Source: Pseudomonas marginalis
GTDB lineage: Bacteria; Pseudomonadota; Gammaproteobacteria; Pseudomonadales; Pseudomonadaceae
Length of the DNA stretch: 64,000 nt
Assembly: GCF_008692035.1 (NCBI RefSeq)
Contig: NZ_VTFG01000001.1
Span: forward strand, 3,287,501-3,351,500
Direction of reading: 5' to 3'
Under the pieces are notes generated by a model that saw only the letters and a program-made list of their open reading frames with translations, was not told where the DNA came from and ran no database searches. This document shows positions 1-8,976 of the stretch, piece after piece. Position 1 is the first letter of the stretch, and the number at the start of each line of letters is the position of its first letter. The translations under genes were made by a program, and so were the position numbers.

Positions 1-1261
1 TGAAACCGACAAACAGCGCATTAGGCAGAATAGCCTTCATCGCCTTGTGCAGTTCACCAGACTGGGTGCGGTGGCACTCATCGACGAACACATAAATATC
101 GCCCCTGGCGCGAAAATCAGCCGGCAAGCTCTTACGCAGCTCCTCAAGGAAACCTTTGATATCCGGGTTATCCGAATCGTCCTCTTCGCGGCTGCCGAAC
201 TTATGCACCAACGAACACAACAGCCAGGGTGCCGGCTGGTTCAGCTTAGCGATCAGGTCAGCGCCGCTCTGGCTGCGGTATATTTGCTCATTGACCCCGG
301 TAAAGACTTTCTCGATTTGCTCGTCCAGTTCGGTACGGTCGGTGATAATCAGTACCCGAGAGTCCTGGATGTTTTCCCTTATCCACTTGGCCAGCCAGAC
401 CATGGTCAGTGACTTACCACTGCCTTGCGTGTGCCAAATGATCCCACCCTCGCGGCGGCGCAAGTAATCCTGGGCAGCACGCACACCGAAATATTGATTC
501 TGGCGGCAAAGTTTTTTCACGCCACTGTCGTACACCACATAGTCGTGTATCAATTCCAATAAACGGCTTTTGCTGCACATCTGCTGCAGCTGCCGATCTA
601 GGAGGTTCTCAACCGGACTGTCTTCCTTCCAAGTCAGGAAATACTTCTCTCCTGTCTGGATGGTTCCGTAGCGCATTCCTTGAGTGTCATTACCCGCCAT
701 CACCAACTGCATGGTGGAAAAGAACGGTTGGATGAATTCAGGCTTCTGGTTATCAAGGTTCTGGCGAATACCCTGATTGACTGCCGTGCGTGAACGTTTC
801 AACTCCAGCACGGCTAAGGCGATACCGTTGATGTACAGCACGATATCCGGGCGCTTGGAGCTGGCCTTGGCATCTGCACCCTTAACCGTTACTTCCTCGG
901 CCAGTGCGAAATGGTTGTTCTCGGCGTTTTTCCAGTCGATTAACCAAACCGTTTGGGTGTTTTCGCCCACCTCAGGTTTGACTCGCACGCCGTAACGGAG
1001 CAGTTCATACACCGCTTTATTACGGTCATACAGACTCTTGCCGGCATCGGCAGCTACCTTAGTCAGCTCGAACAAGGCCCGGGTAATCAGCGTGGTGTCT
1101 ACACCCTGCTTGGTTAGCCAGATGCGGAGCAGCTCTTGCTCGATGTTGGCGTTGCTGGCGCGATCCGCCCAGTCACCTAAATACTCATAGCCAAGGGTGT
1201 GCTGGAACAATGCAACCACGCGTTCTTGGGTCTTACGCTCGATCTGGCCGACTGTATTCAT
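1..1261 (-). CDS. hsdR: Type I restriction endonuclease subunit R (HsdR), N-terminal part
   Basis: The frame is open from an ATG at 1261 leftwards to the window edge, giving 420 N-terminal residues; the rest lies outside. HsdR is the ATP-driven translocase and nuclease subunit of the HsdR2M2S1 complex. The nuclease core is visible: RPDIVLY with D139 and LELK with E153 and K155 (the D...ExK signature). The helicase part starts with a Walker A motif HTQGSGKS (K283) and a DEAD-type motif II VDECH (D394). It is the last gene of the leftward operon hsdM-hsdS-DUF262-hsdR, 90 bp after the DUF262 gene. Nothing in the visible part is broken. Function is certain at family level; sequence specificity comes from hsdS. 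Confidence 0.95.
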   Translation of the reverse strand, partial: MNTVGQIERKTQERVVALFQHTLGYEYLGDWADRASNANIEQELLRIWLTKQGVDTTLITRALFELTKVAADAGKSLYDRNKAVYELLRYGVRVKPEVGENTQTVWLIDWKNAENNHFALAEEVTVKGADAKASSKRPDIVLYINGIALAVLELKRSRTAVNQGIRQNLDNQKPEFIQPFFSTMQLVMAGNDTQGMRYGTIQTGEKYFLTWKEDSPVENLLDRQLQQMCSKSRLLELIHDYVVYDSGVKKLCRQNQYFGVRAAQDYLRRREGGIIWHTQGSGKSLTMVWLAKWIRENIQDSRVLIITDRTELDEQIEKVFTGVNEQIYRSQSGADLIAKLNQPAPWLLCSLVHKFGSREEDDSDNPDIKGFLEELRKSLPADFRARGDIYVFVDECHRTQSGELHKAMKAILPNALFVGF

Positions 1262-1351
1262 ATAATTCTCAATTAGATCCATCTAACGCCAAATGTCCGC
1301 CGACAATGTCCTTGGGTTATCAACCCTTAGGTTCGAGATCGTCAACATGCC

Positions 1352-3223
1352 TTAAAGCAAATAATGCTTCAGCCTCTCAGGTGCCCATACACGATTTGCA
1401 AGAGCTTCAACCAGTTCGCATCTTTCCATTTGCTGCATTTTGTTGAAGGTTGCATAAGACTTGAAAGGTAGCTGCTGGGCTTTCCGGAATGCCTCAAATT
1501 TAGGTTGGTTTTTGTAGGCCGACTCAGTAAGCGTAGCTGCATAAAAATTCTGCTGCGCATACTGTGGCGCCTTTTCCTCGAAGGTATTGTCCTGATAACT
1601 GCGGTTCACATCCGCCGGAAGTAGGACGAGCCCGGCTACATGATTGCGAGCTGCCTCAAACTCCTGCTCAGATGCGAACTCTTCGGAGTGGCGACTGTAT
1701 TTGTCAGCCCAAATGTGCTCGATGTCACAAGGATTTTTCGAATTGCGATCTACATAGTGTGGGAATAAATCTGGTTTACCTGCACCCATTTCGGTGAATG
1801 CTGTGATGCGAGCTAATAAATGGTAAATATAGCGTCGACTGAACTGATTCAATCTAAGATCATTGATGCCATGACGTCCACGACTTGGACTTCCCGAAAA
1901 AGTCACATCGTCAGCATCAATCTTGCCCATTAGTACCTGAACCAGCTTCTCAAGGCTTAGCCCACGAATCTCTTTGCACAAAGACCACATCGTGTAACTG
2001 GTACTTGAGTAGCCCACACGGATGTAATTGACCGTACGGCGCATCAGCCAAATATCTAGATAGCTGGCCGTTACCGCCAATTTTCGTCGTACCGTGTCAC
2101 TGTCATCGGTTACCCGCAGGGGCGCCAATAGCACGGTATTTTGCCAAGTAAACTCATTGTGGGCGTTGTAGTAGATCGCCTCAAGCCCAGGCGTGTAAGT
2201 ATGGCTCGCATCTAGAATCTGTCGGTACACCGAACTGAAAAATGGGAAGTGAGTAGTGATTAACTCAAGGCTGGCTGTCTCAGAACCAACGCCTAAACGG
2301 GCTTTATTATCACGTGCCCAGCGGTGAAAAACCGAGCCGATCAGCTCCCAGTCCTTGTCGACTGCTCCGGCCTTGCCCTCACGTTTGGAGTCGGCATATT
2401 GCGCGCGAAACCAAGCTTTAATGCAGGCCGAATCTCGCTCCGGCTCTGACTCATTGCCCCACGAAATAAGATCAAGCACCTGGCGCTTCCAAACCTGATT
2501 GGCATTTCGGCGTCGTGCGTCATCTTCAATCGGGGCAAGCAGATAAGCCTTGAGCATATCCACCGGGCTCAATGGCTTGCCGCGATCATTCATAGTCTCG
2601 AAAATCGCATAGGCATAGCTGTCGTTATCGGTGGCAATCTCGATCAAACCAACCTTGTTGATCAGCCAGTAGATGAAGTGCGGTAGCGCATTTTTCAGCT
2701 CACCCACCAAGTCAATTTGCTCAATGTCTTGGTAACGGTTGTACATGGTCTGGATGGATTCTTCCCTGCCATCTGGACTGAAAGGCACATCGTTGAACAG
2801 AGCCTCGATTACTGGCAGTCGTTCGGTGATATCCAGATTGAACAGAGGCTCCCCAAAGGGCGCGGAATAGATCAGTGGCGCCAGGTTTCCCATCACCCCT
2901 AGGTCTTGCATCTTGGCCGCATTGTGCAGATAGATCAGCAGAAGCGTCAGAGATGTTACTCGCTGCTGTCCATCAACCAGATAGCTTTTGCCATTGCGCT
3001 TGCTGACGATAATTGAACCGAGGAAGTAGTCTTCGTAATTGCTGACCTCCTTGGTCTTGTCGCCTTCTTGGTAGCAGCTCAAAAATTTGTCGCGTAGGTC
3101 ACCCAGTAGCTCTTCAATGTTTTCTCGCTCCCATTTGTACTCACGCTGGTATTCGTCAATGGAGAACGATTGGCTTTGCAATAATTGCTGTACGGTGCGG
3201 TAGTGCGGGGTAATGGTGCTCAT
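1352..3223 (-). CDS. DUF262/DUF1524 protein, GmrSD-like type IV nuclease candidate inside the hsd operon
   Basis: A 623-residue protein with an N-terminal DUF262 domain, seen by the nucleotide-binding motif VDGQQR (residues 83-88), and a C-terminal DUF1524 HNH-type nuclease domain, seen by DIEHIWADK (from about residue 500) followed by NHVAGLVLLPADVN and FEEK. In GmrS-GmrD fusions this pair makes an NTP-dependent nuclease that cuts modified phage DNA; related DUF262 proteins also work with phosphorothioate (Ssp) systems. The start overlaps the hsdS stop as ATGA at 3220-3223, so it is translationally coupled and part of the type I operon. The likely job, inferred, is to cover modified phage DNA that HsdRMS cannot cut. 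No dnd or ssp genes are visible in the window. Confidence 0.85.
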   Translation of the reverse strand: MSTITPHYRTVQQLLQSQSFSIDEYQREYKWERENIEELLGDLRDKFLSCYQEGDKTKEVSNYEDYFLGSIIVSKRNGKSYLVDGQQRVTSLTLLLIYLHNAAKMQDLGVMGNLAPLIYSAPFGEPLFNLDITERLPVIEALFNDVPFSPDGREESIQTMYNRYQDIEQIDLVGELKNALPHFIYWLINKVGLIEIATDNDSYAYAIFETMNDRGKPLSPVDMLKAYLLAPIEDDARRRNANQVWKRQVLDLISWGNESEPERDSACIKAWFRAQYADSKREGKAGAVDKDWELIGSVFHRWARDNKARLGVGSETASLELITTHFPFFSSVYRQILDASHTYTPGLEAIYYNAHNEFTWQNTVLLAPLRVTDDSDTVRRKLAVTASYLDIWLMRRTVNYIRVGYSSTSYTMWSLCKEIRGLSLEKLVQVLMGKIDADDVTFSGSPSRGRHGINDLRLNQFSRRYIYHLLARITAFTEMGAGKPDLFPHYVDRNSKNPCDIEHIWADKYSRHSEEFASEQEFEAARNHVAGLVLLPADVNRSYQDNTFEEKAPQYAQQNFYAATLTESAYKNQPKFEAFRKAQQLPFKSYATFNKMQQMERCELVEALANRVWAPERLKHYLL

Positions 3224-4467
3224 AGAAGACGAATCCTTCCTGTCAACAGCTCCTGCATCATGCCCAGCTTGAGTTGTCGGGCTTTGTCGCGGCGTATTTC
3301 GTAGGTGGAAAGCTCGCTGTCCAAATCGGAGAGTATGGTCGCGATGGCAGTTTGTTCTTCAAATGTCGGTGGAGTCGGAATAGAGAAAGAGCGAATATCG
3401 TCAGCACTAATATGCGGTATGGCAGTCACAGTTTTCACCGAGTCACAGTGGGCTGTAAAAAAAGGACTCCCTATAAACTGAGCCAAATAACCAATATCAA
3501 TACTCCTTGATCGGATTCGAGCAACTCGCTGGAGAAGCAATGCTGGCAAGTCAGCTTCAACTATTCGTGCATAGCTCCTGCCTACCAACGATCCGTCCAT
3601 TGAAATTACTAGATCCCCAACCTTAACCTCATATTTGGCTATCTCGTGATGTATGGATGGCCAAAACTGCGTTATTTCGTCTGACCAATCGGTTTGCCCA
3701 CGTTTAACATTAGAGCCGCGAAGTAATCTTACCCCACTATCAGAGTATAAGTCGCTCGGGAATGGAAAGCCCGACAATAAATCTATCGACTCACCGATGG
3801 TCTTTACTATCCACTCTCCACTAAACCCCGGCAGGCGTTGTTGGCCAGTTAGGAGCTGTTGCATGGCAGCTTGCTTGAGGTCGCGTTTTTTGGCGATCAG
3901 TTGATCTAGGCCGGTGATTAGGGCGTCCATGTCCGACAGAGCGGCGGCGATGGCACGCTGTTCTGAAATCGGCGGTAAAACTACTGGCGTGTCTTTAACT
4001 ATTTGACCATTGAGGTTTTCCTGACCTCCAGTATTACTAGAGTTGCGAATCGACTCATATCGACTTGCCAAAAAATGAAGCGCAAATTCACGAGAGATAC
4101 CGTCAGTTAGTAAAATTGAGGCGCACGCTTGGTTCGTCGCTGCTTCAATACCCAGAACACCAACTTTCCCGCGAGTCTTCCCTTGGCCGTAGAGCGCCAT
4201 TAGGAGAGTACCTGCTGGAAGTAGTTTCGCTGCGGAGTTTTGAAGACCTGCGACTGTAATAAACTGGTCGGCATAGGTAATGGTATTGAAGTCGATTTGA
4301 GATGTCGTGACCCAAGGAATCAAACCATTCCAATAAGCAGCTTTTTCCCGGCTAGGAGTTCCTCCCGCGCCGACTATTGCCAGATCACCGAGACGTTTTA
4401 TGCTCCATTCGTTCGGAATAACTCCAATCTCAGTCAATTTGTACCCCGGCCTAACCTGCGCACTCAT
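3220..4467 (-). CDS. hsdS: Type I restriction-modification specificity subunit (HsdS)
   Basis: A 415-residue HsdS with the usual two-fold layout: target recognition domain 1 (about residues 15-155), a central conserved helical spacer beginning ISEQRAIAAAL and ending LLTGQQRLPGF, target recognition domain 2 (about 215-360), and a second spacer FEEQTAIATIL ... ELLTGRIRLL. Each recognition domain reads half of a bipartite DNA target; the spacers hold the two HsdM subunits. The start overlaps the hsdM stop (ATGA, 4464-4467) and the stop overlaps the next gene in the same way, so three genes are translationally coupled. The recognition domains are AT-richer than the spacers, as is normal for these exchangeable parts. 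The target sequence cannot be read from the protein. Confidence 0.95.
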   Translation of the reverse strand: MSAQVRPGYKLTEIGVIPNEWSIKRLGDLAIVGAGGTPSREKAAYWNGLIPWVTTSQIDFNTITYADQFITVAGLQNSAAKLLPAGTLLMALYGQGKTRGKVGVLGIEAATNQACASILLTDGISREFALHFLASRYESIRNSSNTGGQENLNGQIVKDTPVVLPPISEQRAIAAALSDMDALITGLDQLIAKKRDLKQAAMQQLLTGQQRLPGFSGEWIVKTIGESIDLLSGFPFPSDLYSDSGVRLLRGSNVKRGQTDWSDEITQFWPSIHHEIAKYEVKVGDLVISMDGSLVGRSYARIVEADLPALLLQRVARIRSRSIDIGYLAQFIGSPFFTAHCDSVKTVTAIPHISADDIRSFSIPTPPTFEEQTAIATILSDLDSELSTYEIRRDKARQLKLGMMQELLTGRIRLL

Positions 4468-6875
4468 AACGCAAAGCCCATCTTGGCCAGATGCTCGCTC
4501 ACCCTCGCTGCCAGAGCCTCGACCTCAACAGTCAGCTGCGGCAACGGCGTGGCGTAGCGCTCGGCGAGTTGGCGGATGCGTGAAGTTAAGGCTTGGGACA
4601 CACGATCCAGTTCGGTCTGTACATCCAAGGCCAAGATCGCGAGCCATTTGTCTTCAATCACTAGGGTTTTGATATCTGCTTCGCTGAGTTGTGCATATTG
4701 CATGGCCACTTTGATATCCAAGGCTCTTTGCGCCTCTTTGACCTTTTTGCCAGCAGCAGCTTCTTGCTCCAGTACGGCTAGGTAACGCTCAAGGGCAGCT
4801 AGCTCATCGGCAGCAGATAAGTTGTTTCTGATCGCCTTGATGCGGTCTTTTACGCTTTTGGCGGTGAGCTTGCCTTTGTCGGTTTTACCCTCTGCTAACA
4901 GACCATCTTCGCCACCTTGCTCTTCGTTTAGCTCTTCCTGCTGGCGGCTAAAAGCGTCGCGGACGGCTTCCAGTTTTTCGATTGCTGCTGCGTCAATTGA
5001 GAAGTAGCGCTTAATCAGCAGCTCTGGCGGCAACAAGTCCGTGTTCGGTTGTCCTTGATTCGGGCCATCAACTATGAGTGCCTGCCAGCCGTCGCTGACC
5101 AACTGATACAGATCGTCCTGCATTGCCGTGGCCCAGTAGTCGAGCAGGTGTTGGTATACGTCGTAGGCATCCAGCAACGGGGCTTGGGCGAAGCTGGTGA
5201 GTAGGTCTTCGGCCAGGCGGTCAATCAAAGCCTTGGGTTTGTCACCAATTGCGATGGCGTGCAGATGCGGACGATTGCGGGCTTTCCAGCCTTCGAACAG
5301 CTCGGTGATGGTCTGGTTGAAAGTGGTAAACTCTGGGTGGCCAAAGATGGTCGGTTTGATCTCGCCAATGGCCACTTGCAGCTGGCTGTAGCCAGCCCGT
5401 GCGGGGGTAAACAGACTGGTACGTACCGCTGGGATAACCTGCCAATAGGCGGCCAACGCATCGATGTCGCGGTTGGGAATGCCGCCTTGAAGGTGGGCGG
5501 CGATGTCTTGTAAGTCTTCGGCGGCGCTGGCATCGATATAGCGCGGGATGTTGAGGTTGTAGTCGTTGCCAGCAATTTCGGCCAACGGCACCAGGCGGGC
5601 GTACTTGGCTACTTCGTGCTGCTGGGTGAAGGTGTCGACAATCTTGTGTATGTCTTGCTCGCGCAGTCGGTTTTTGTTGCCATCTTTAATAAAGCCTTTG
5701 CTGGCATCGAGCATAAAGATGCCTTTGCGGCTGTGAGCGTGCTCTTTATCCAACACGATTATGCAGGCCGGGATGCCGGTGCCGTAAAACAGGTTGGCCG
5801 GCAGGCCGATGATGCCCTTGATAAAGCCCTGCTGGAGGATGCGCTGGCGAATAGCGCCTTCTGCACCGCCACGGAACAATACGCCATGGGGCAGAATCAC
5901 TGCACCTTTGCCGGAGTGCTTGAGCGAGGTAAGGATGTGCAACAAGAAGGCGTAGTCACCATTTTTCTCGGGCGGGATACCAAAGCTGAAGCGCTCAAAC
6001 TGATCTTCAGCCGGATTGAAGCCGTTACTCCAGGCTTTGGTTGAGAACGGTGGGTTGGCGACGACAAAGTCAAAACGCTTGAGCTGTCCTTTGAACGGGC
6101 CATGGGCCTCGGTAAAGTAAGGCGCTGAGAGGCTGTTGTCCTTCCAGATGGTGGCCGTCTCGCAGCTATGCAAGATCATGTTCATCTTGGCCAAGGCGCT
6201 GGTGGCGTTGTCCATTTCCTGGCCGTAGATACTCAGATCGAGATTGGTGGCGTGCTTGGCTTCGTCGTGGGCTTTCAGCAATAGCGAACCAGAACCGCAT
6301 GCCGGGTCATAAATAGTCTGGGTGCTGTCGGTGGCTGCGCTAATGCCAATGACCTTAGCCATAATCCGCGAGACTTCTGCCGGGGTGTAGAACTGCCCCT
6401 TGCTCTTGCCAGACTCGGTGGCGAAGTGGCGCATTAGGTATTCGTAAGCATCGCCGAGGATGTCATCACCCTGAGCGCGGTTACCTTTGAAATTGAGACC
6501 GGGCGAATCGAAGATGCCTACCAGGTTGGACAGCCGATCCACCATCTCCTTGCCTTTGCCAAGCTTCTCGGCATCGTTGAAGTCAGCCACATCAATTACG
6601 CCAGTCAGGCCGTTGGCCTCGGCAAGAGTGCGAATGATGATGTTGAGCTTGTCGCCAATTTCCTTGTCGCCTTTGAGAGCGACCATGTCGGCAAAGCCAC
6701 CGCCGACCGGTACTTCAAGCATCGCGTTATGTTTGCCTGCGTATTTGTCGGACACATACTTCACAAACAGCAGTACCAGCACATAATCCTTGTACTGCGA
6801 CGCATCCATACCCCCACGCAACTCGTCGCAGGATTTCCACAAGGACGAATAAAGCTCAGATTTTTTGATAGCCAT
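4464..6875 (-). CDS. hsdM: Type I restriction-modification DNA methyltransferase subunit (HsdM)
   Basis: An 803-residue N6-adenine methyltransferase. The N-terminal helical domain is followed by the SAM-binding motif DPACGSGS (190-197) and the catalytic NPPF (274-277) of gamma-class amino-methyltransferases. It protects host DNA and forms the core of the restriction complex. It is clearly longer than the usual ~500 residues: after about residue 450 there is a ~300-residue extension with acidic and coiled-coil stretches (QQEELNEEQGGEDGLL and a long Leu/Ala/Glu-rich helix near 690-790), known from some large HsdM subtypes. First gene of the leftward operon; the ATG at 6875 has no strong Shine-Dalgarno sequence. 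The promoter must lie in the 448-bp gap to its right. Confidence 0.95.
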   Translation of the reverse strand: MAIKKSELYSSLWKSCDELRGGMDASQYKDYVLVLLFVKYVSDKYAGKHNAMLEVPVGGGFADMVALKGDKEIGDKLNIIIRTLAEANGLTGVIDVADFNDAEKLGKGKEMVDRLSNLVGIFDSPGLNFKGNRAQGDDILGDAYEYLMRHFATESGKSKGQFYTPAEVSRIMAKVIGISAATDSTQTIYDPACGSGSLLLKAHDEAKHATNLDLSIYGQEMDNATSALAKMNMILHSCETATIWKDNSLSAPYFTEAHGPFKGQLKRFDFVVANPPFSTKAWSNGFNPAEDQFERFSFGIPPEKNGDYAFLLHILTSLKHSGKGAVILPHGVLFRGGAEGAIRQRILQQGFIKGIIGLPANLFYGTGIPACIIVLDKEHAHSRKGIFMLDASKGFIKDGNKNRLREQDIHKIVDTFTQQHEVAKYARLVPLAEIAGNDYNLNIPRYIDASAAEDLQDIAAHLQGGIPNRDIDALAAYWQVIPAVRTSLFTPARAGYSQLQVAIGEIKPTIFGHPEFTTFNQTITELFEGWKARNRPHLHAIAIGDKPKALIDRLAEDLLTSFAQAPLLDAYDVYQHLLDYWATAMQDDLYQLVSDGWQALIVDGPNQGQPNTDLLPPELLIKRYFSIDAAAIEKLEAVRDAFSRQQEELNEEQGGEDGLLAEGKTDKGKLTAKSVKDRIKAIRNNLSAADELAALERYLAVLEQEAAAGKKVKEAQRALDIKVAMQYAQLSEADIKTLVIEDKWLAILALDVQTELDRVSQALTSRIRQLAERYATPLPQLTVEVEALAARVSEHLAKMGFAL

Positions 6876-7323
6876 CGGGGAGAGTTACCGCCTTCGCGAA
6901 ATGTGGAGAATGGGGAATGGTCGTGTGCGGCTACTGGATGCTCGCCGATGTTGACTTCAAGGCGGCGGTAGCATGCGCAGAATTGCAGTTAAAATTCTGC
7001 AGACTGAAAGCGATTCGGATTTGCGTGATGTGGCAACAATGCCCGAGGCGCTTCTCACGAATTTTGATTGCTTCAGGAGTAGGTCAGCCCGGAGAGCTTG
7101 ATAGCTGACGCCTTGTTGATGCTGCCGCTCCATGCTGCATTCCGTGCAATAGATGATGGGGGGCATTGTCGTGAAGTGAGAGAATCGACGCAACCACCAA
7201 GCTGAGTGCATTCGCCGTTTTGAGAAGCGAGCCAGCGGATCTCGACTCACGACTGCAATTGTACGATTTGAAATCAGCCGGAATACTATTCAAAAACTGA
7301 CCATACGTTTAGTCGAGGGCACT
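6876..7323. other. Intergenic region upstream of the hsd operon
   Basis: A 448-bp stretch between the divergent hsdM and the gene at 7324. It must hold both promoters. I see no convincing gene, repeat or operator in it; the short open frames on either strand lack ribosome sites and do not look like proteins. Confidence 0.5.
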
Positions 7324-7797
7324 ATGGCCAGAATAGCCAAGCCGAAGCCAAAGTCTCGATCAGGCCGTCCGAAGCTTGAAACGCAGCGAGTTCTTTACCA
7401 AATCAAGCTTTCAGGCTGGGATCTGTCTTGGTCGTTCAGTCTAGCGCGGCCCGATTTTTCGAGGGCAAACGAAGGCCATTACAATGAACACATGCTCCTA
7501 ACTCTGCGAGGCAAGGTCGTCCATCCAGAGAACTTCAAATATCAGGAGGTCGAGTGCCAGCTTTATGCCGATGCGCGCCTATCTCAGGACATTGAAGTGC
7601 CTAGAGGCATTGGATCCATAACGGCAAGCGGAAAACGGTTTGGCGTCTTCATATCCGTACCTCGGGAGCGCATGAGCGCTTTGGTCGGTGCAGCAAATAG
7701 GTTTCAGTCCCTAGAGTTACACGCGACTCCTTTGCATTACCGGCGTGCACTGGTTATGACGATTCATTTGGGGACAGAGCCGGAGCCTGATTGGTGA
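7324..7797 (+). CDS. Hypothetical protein, 157 aa
   Basis: I do not recognise a family. The product is basic at the N-terminus (repeated Lys-Pro: RIAKPKPKSRSGRPK), then predicted mixed alpha/beta, soluble, without signal peptide or membrane segment. The segment EGHYNEHMLLTLRGKVVHP and the even spread of charged and hydrophobic residues support a real protein. It is transcribed away from hsdM and is followed at once by an inverted repeat that may end its transcript. A basic N-terminal tail suggests nucleic-acid contact, but that is a guess. It belongs to the island cargo and could be an accessory of the restriction system. Confidence 0.6.
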   Translation: MARIAKPKPKSRSGRPKLETQRVLYQIKLSGWDLSWSFSLARPDFSRANEGHYNEHMLLTLRGKVVHPENFKYQEVECQLYADARLSQDIEVPRGIGSITASGKRFGVFISVPRERMSALVGAANRFQSLELHATPLHYRRALVMTIHLGTEPEPDW

Positions 7798-7804
7798 TTC
7801 CTCG

Positions 7805-7839
7805 CTTGGTAACCACGGGTTTTCTCCGAGGTTACCAAG
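7805..7839 (+). repeat. Inverted repeat after the 157-aa gene
   Basis: Perfect 10-bp arms CTTGGTAACC (7805-7814) and GGTTACCAAG (7830-7839), with an inner CGG/CCG pair. It starts 8 bp after the stop codon at 7797. There is no T-run on either side, so it is not a textbook terminator; it could protect the 3' end or be a protein site. Confidence 0.55.
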
Positions 7840-7997
7840 GGGCATCCGCGTATCTGAATAGTCCGACGCAGCTTGGGTATGTCCATTTCAAACTAGGTTA
7901 TTCGGAGTGTCCTGGATGCACGGTTGAACATGTGATTGAGGTGTGTCTTTATCCCGGTCGCCCATAGGACAGCGAAAAGAATCAAGAGGAGGGAATC

Positions 7998-8051
7998 ATG
8001 ACTGAGATTTTTTGCGCATATCCATGCTCTCATTCAGCAAGTAATACGTAG
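7998..8051 (+). CDS. Possible 17-aa leader or remnant peptide with a strong ribosome site
   Basis: An ATG at 7998 follows a near-perfect Shine-Dalgarno sequence (AGAGGAGGG, 4-5 bp spacing) but the frame closes after 17 codons (MTEIFCAYPCSHSASNT). Either a translated micro-ORF or the 5' stump of a gene whose body was removed when the cargo was reshuffled. No repeat copy touches it. Only the ribosome site supports it. Confidence 0.25.
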   Translation: MTEIFCAYPCSHSASNT

Positions 8052-8082
8052 CTGCCTTCCCAACCAATCTGACGCCATCGAC

Positions 8083-8559
8083 CTACTGCGTACGGAGCCA
8101 AAGCGCCACCTTTTCCAGCCTATCCACCTCTTGAAGCCGTGACTTCCCAGTATCCAGGAGATCGAGCAATCTTTGCTTATCGGTAAGGGATGGAAACCAC
8201 TCATAAATATCTACATTGCAGTGATCTGAGTCACCAAGAGCCCACCTGACAACCATATCTGCAGCAGCTCTGTAGTGATCCGCCATGTAAAGCTGTCGAC
8301 CTTCTACAGACCAGCCTCGCATCGCGAGCTCGTCGGTTACGTCGATGACTCCAGCGTCTCCAAAGAAATCGGTCGTATCTGGATAATGAATACCTGCCAA
8401 GGACACTTTCGCTACGTCCGAATCCCGGTCGAAGTAGGACAGGAAATGCCATCCACCTGTAGCGCTTCCAGCGTGCGGAAAGTTGATCGCAGCCTTGCCA
8501 GTGATGTAGTGCGTGCGGGAAACCCGTTGGAGATCAAAATCAAAAAGCGGCTGGGTCAT
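8083..8559 (-). CDS. Hypothetical protein, 158 aa
   Basis: No family recognised. The sequence is acidic, rich in aromatic residues and Asp (FLSYFDRDSDVAKVSLAGIHY; HCNVDIYEWFPSLTDKQRLLDLLDTG), with no signal peptide or membrane segment, and looks like a folded cytosolic protein. Its ATG overlaps the stop of the small upstream gene as ATGA (8556-8559), so the two form a translationally coupled pair. Such short coupled pairs in islands are often toxin-antitoxin or effector-immunity units, but no motif supports that here. Confidence 0.65.
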   Translation of the reverse strand: MTQPLFDFDLQRVSRTHYITGKAAINFPHAGSATGGWHFLSYFDRDSDVAKVSLAGIHYPDTTDFFGDAGVIDVTDELAMRGWSVEGRQLYMADHYRAAADMVVRWALGDSDHCNVDIYEWFPSLTDKQRLLDLLDTGKSRLQEVDRLEKVALWLRTQ

Positions 8560-8765
8560 GGGAGCTTTTTAAGCCGGGCTAGACCTTGCTTGATGTGGCC
8601 AACGTTTTCGCCAATGGTTTCAAGGGCACCACGGACATTATTCCCCACATCTGCATGACCGTGAGCTTCGACGTGGAGTGTCAACTCCATCAGGGCTGCC
8701 TCTAGGGCGAGCTGGTTTTCGTACATCCTTTCCAGCACATCTGATAGCGAATATTCATTCTGCAC
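8556..8765 (-). CDS. Small helical protein, 69 aa, coupled to the 158-aa gene
   Basis: I start this gene at the GTG at 8765 because a strong Shine-Dalgarno sequence (GGAGGTG, 5-bp spacing) lies just before it; the longer upstream frame to 8840 has no such site. The product is almost wholly helical (SLSDVLERMYENQLALEAALM ... ETIGENVGHIKQGLARLKKL) with heptad-like leucines, so a small coiled-coil or dimerising protein is likely. The last bases overlap the start of the next gene (ATGA). Function unknown; together with its partner it could be an antitoxin-like or adaptor protein, which is inference only. Confidence 0.6.
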   Translation of the reverse strand: MQNEYSLSDVLERMYENQLALEAALMELTLHVEAHGHADVGNNVRGALETIGENVGHIKQGLARLKKLP

Positions 8766-8842
8766 TAGATCACCTCCATGGTCAGAGTCGGCAGAATAGC
8801 AGGAGCGAAAGCATCGCGTTATCCACTCAAGAATGATCAAGG

Positions 8843-8956
8843 CAAGCGGAGCGCGCAGGCGAGAGCCGAAGGCGTGAGGATGGAAGCCCGGAGGGCCAAG
8901 ACGCTGGCGTTTACGACAATGCTTGGTTCACGACAGCCGTTCCTCTTGGGACACGC
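8843..8956 (+). repeat. Island repeat family, copy A
   Basis: First of five related elements. The 5' block AAGCGGAGCGCGCAGGCG, the hairpin GCCCGGAGGGC, then the variable stem CCAAG (8896-8900) with CTTGG (8922-8926), the block GGTTCACGACAGCC and a 3' hairpin GTTCC-TCTT-GGGAC. It lies in the gap between two leftward genes. Not a known attC, REP or IS; see findings for the covariation between copies. Confidence 0.85.
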
Positions 8957-8976
8957 GACGAAACGGCAATTCGGAC

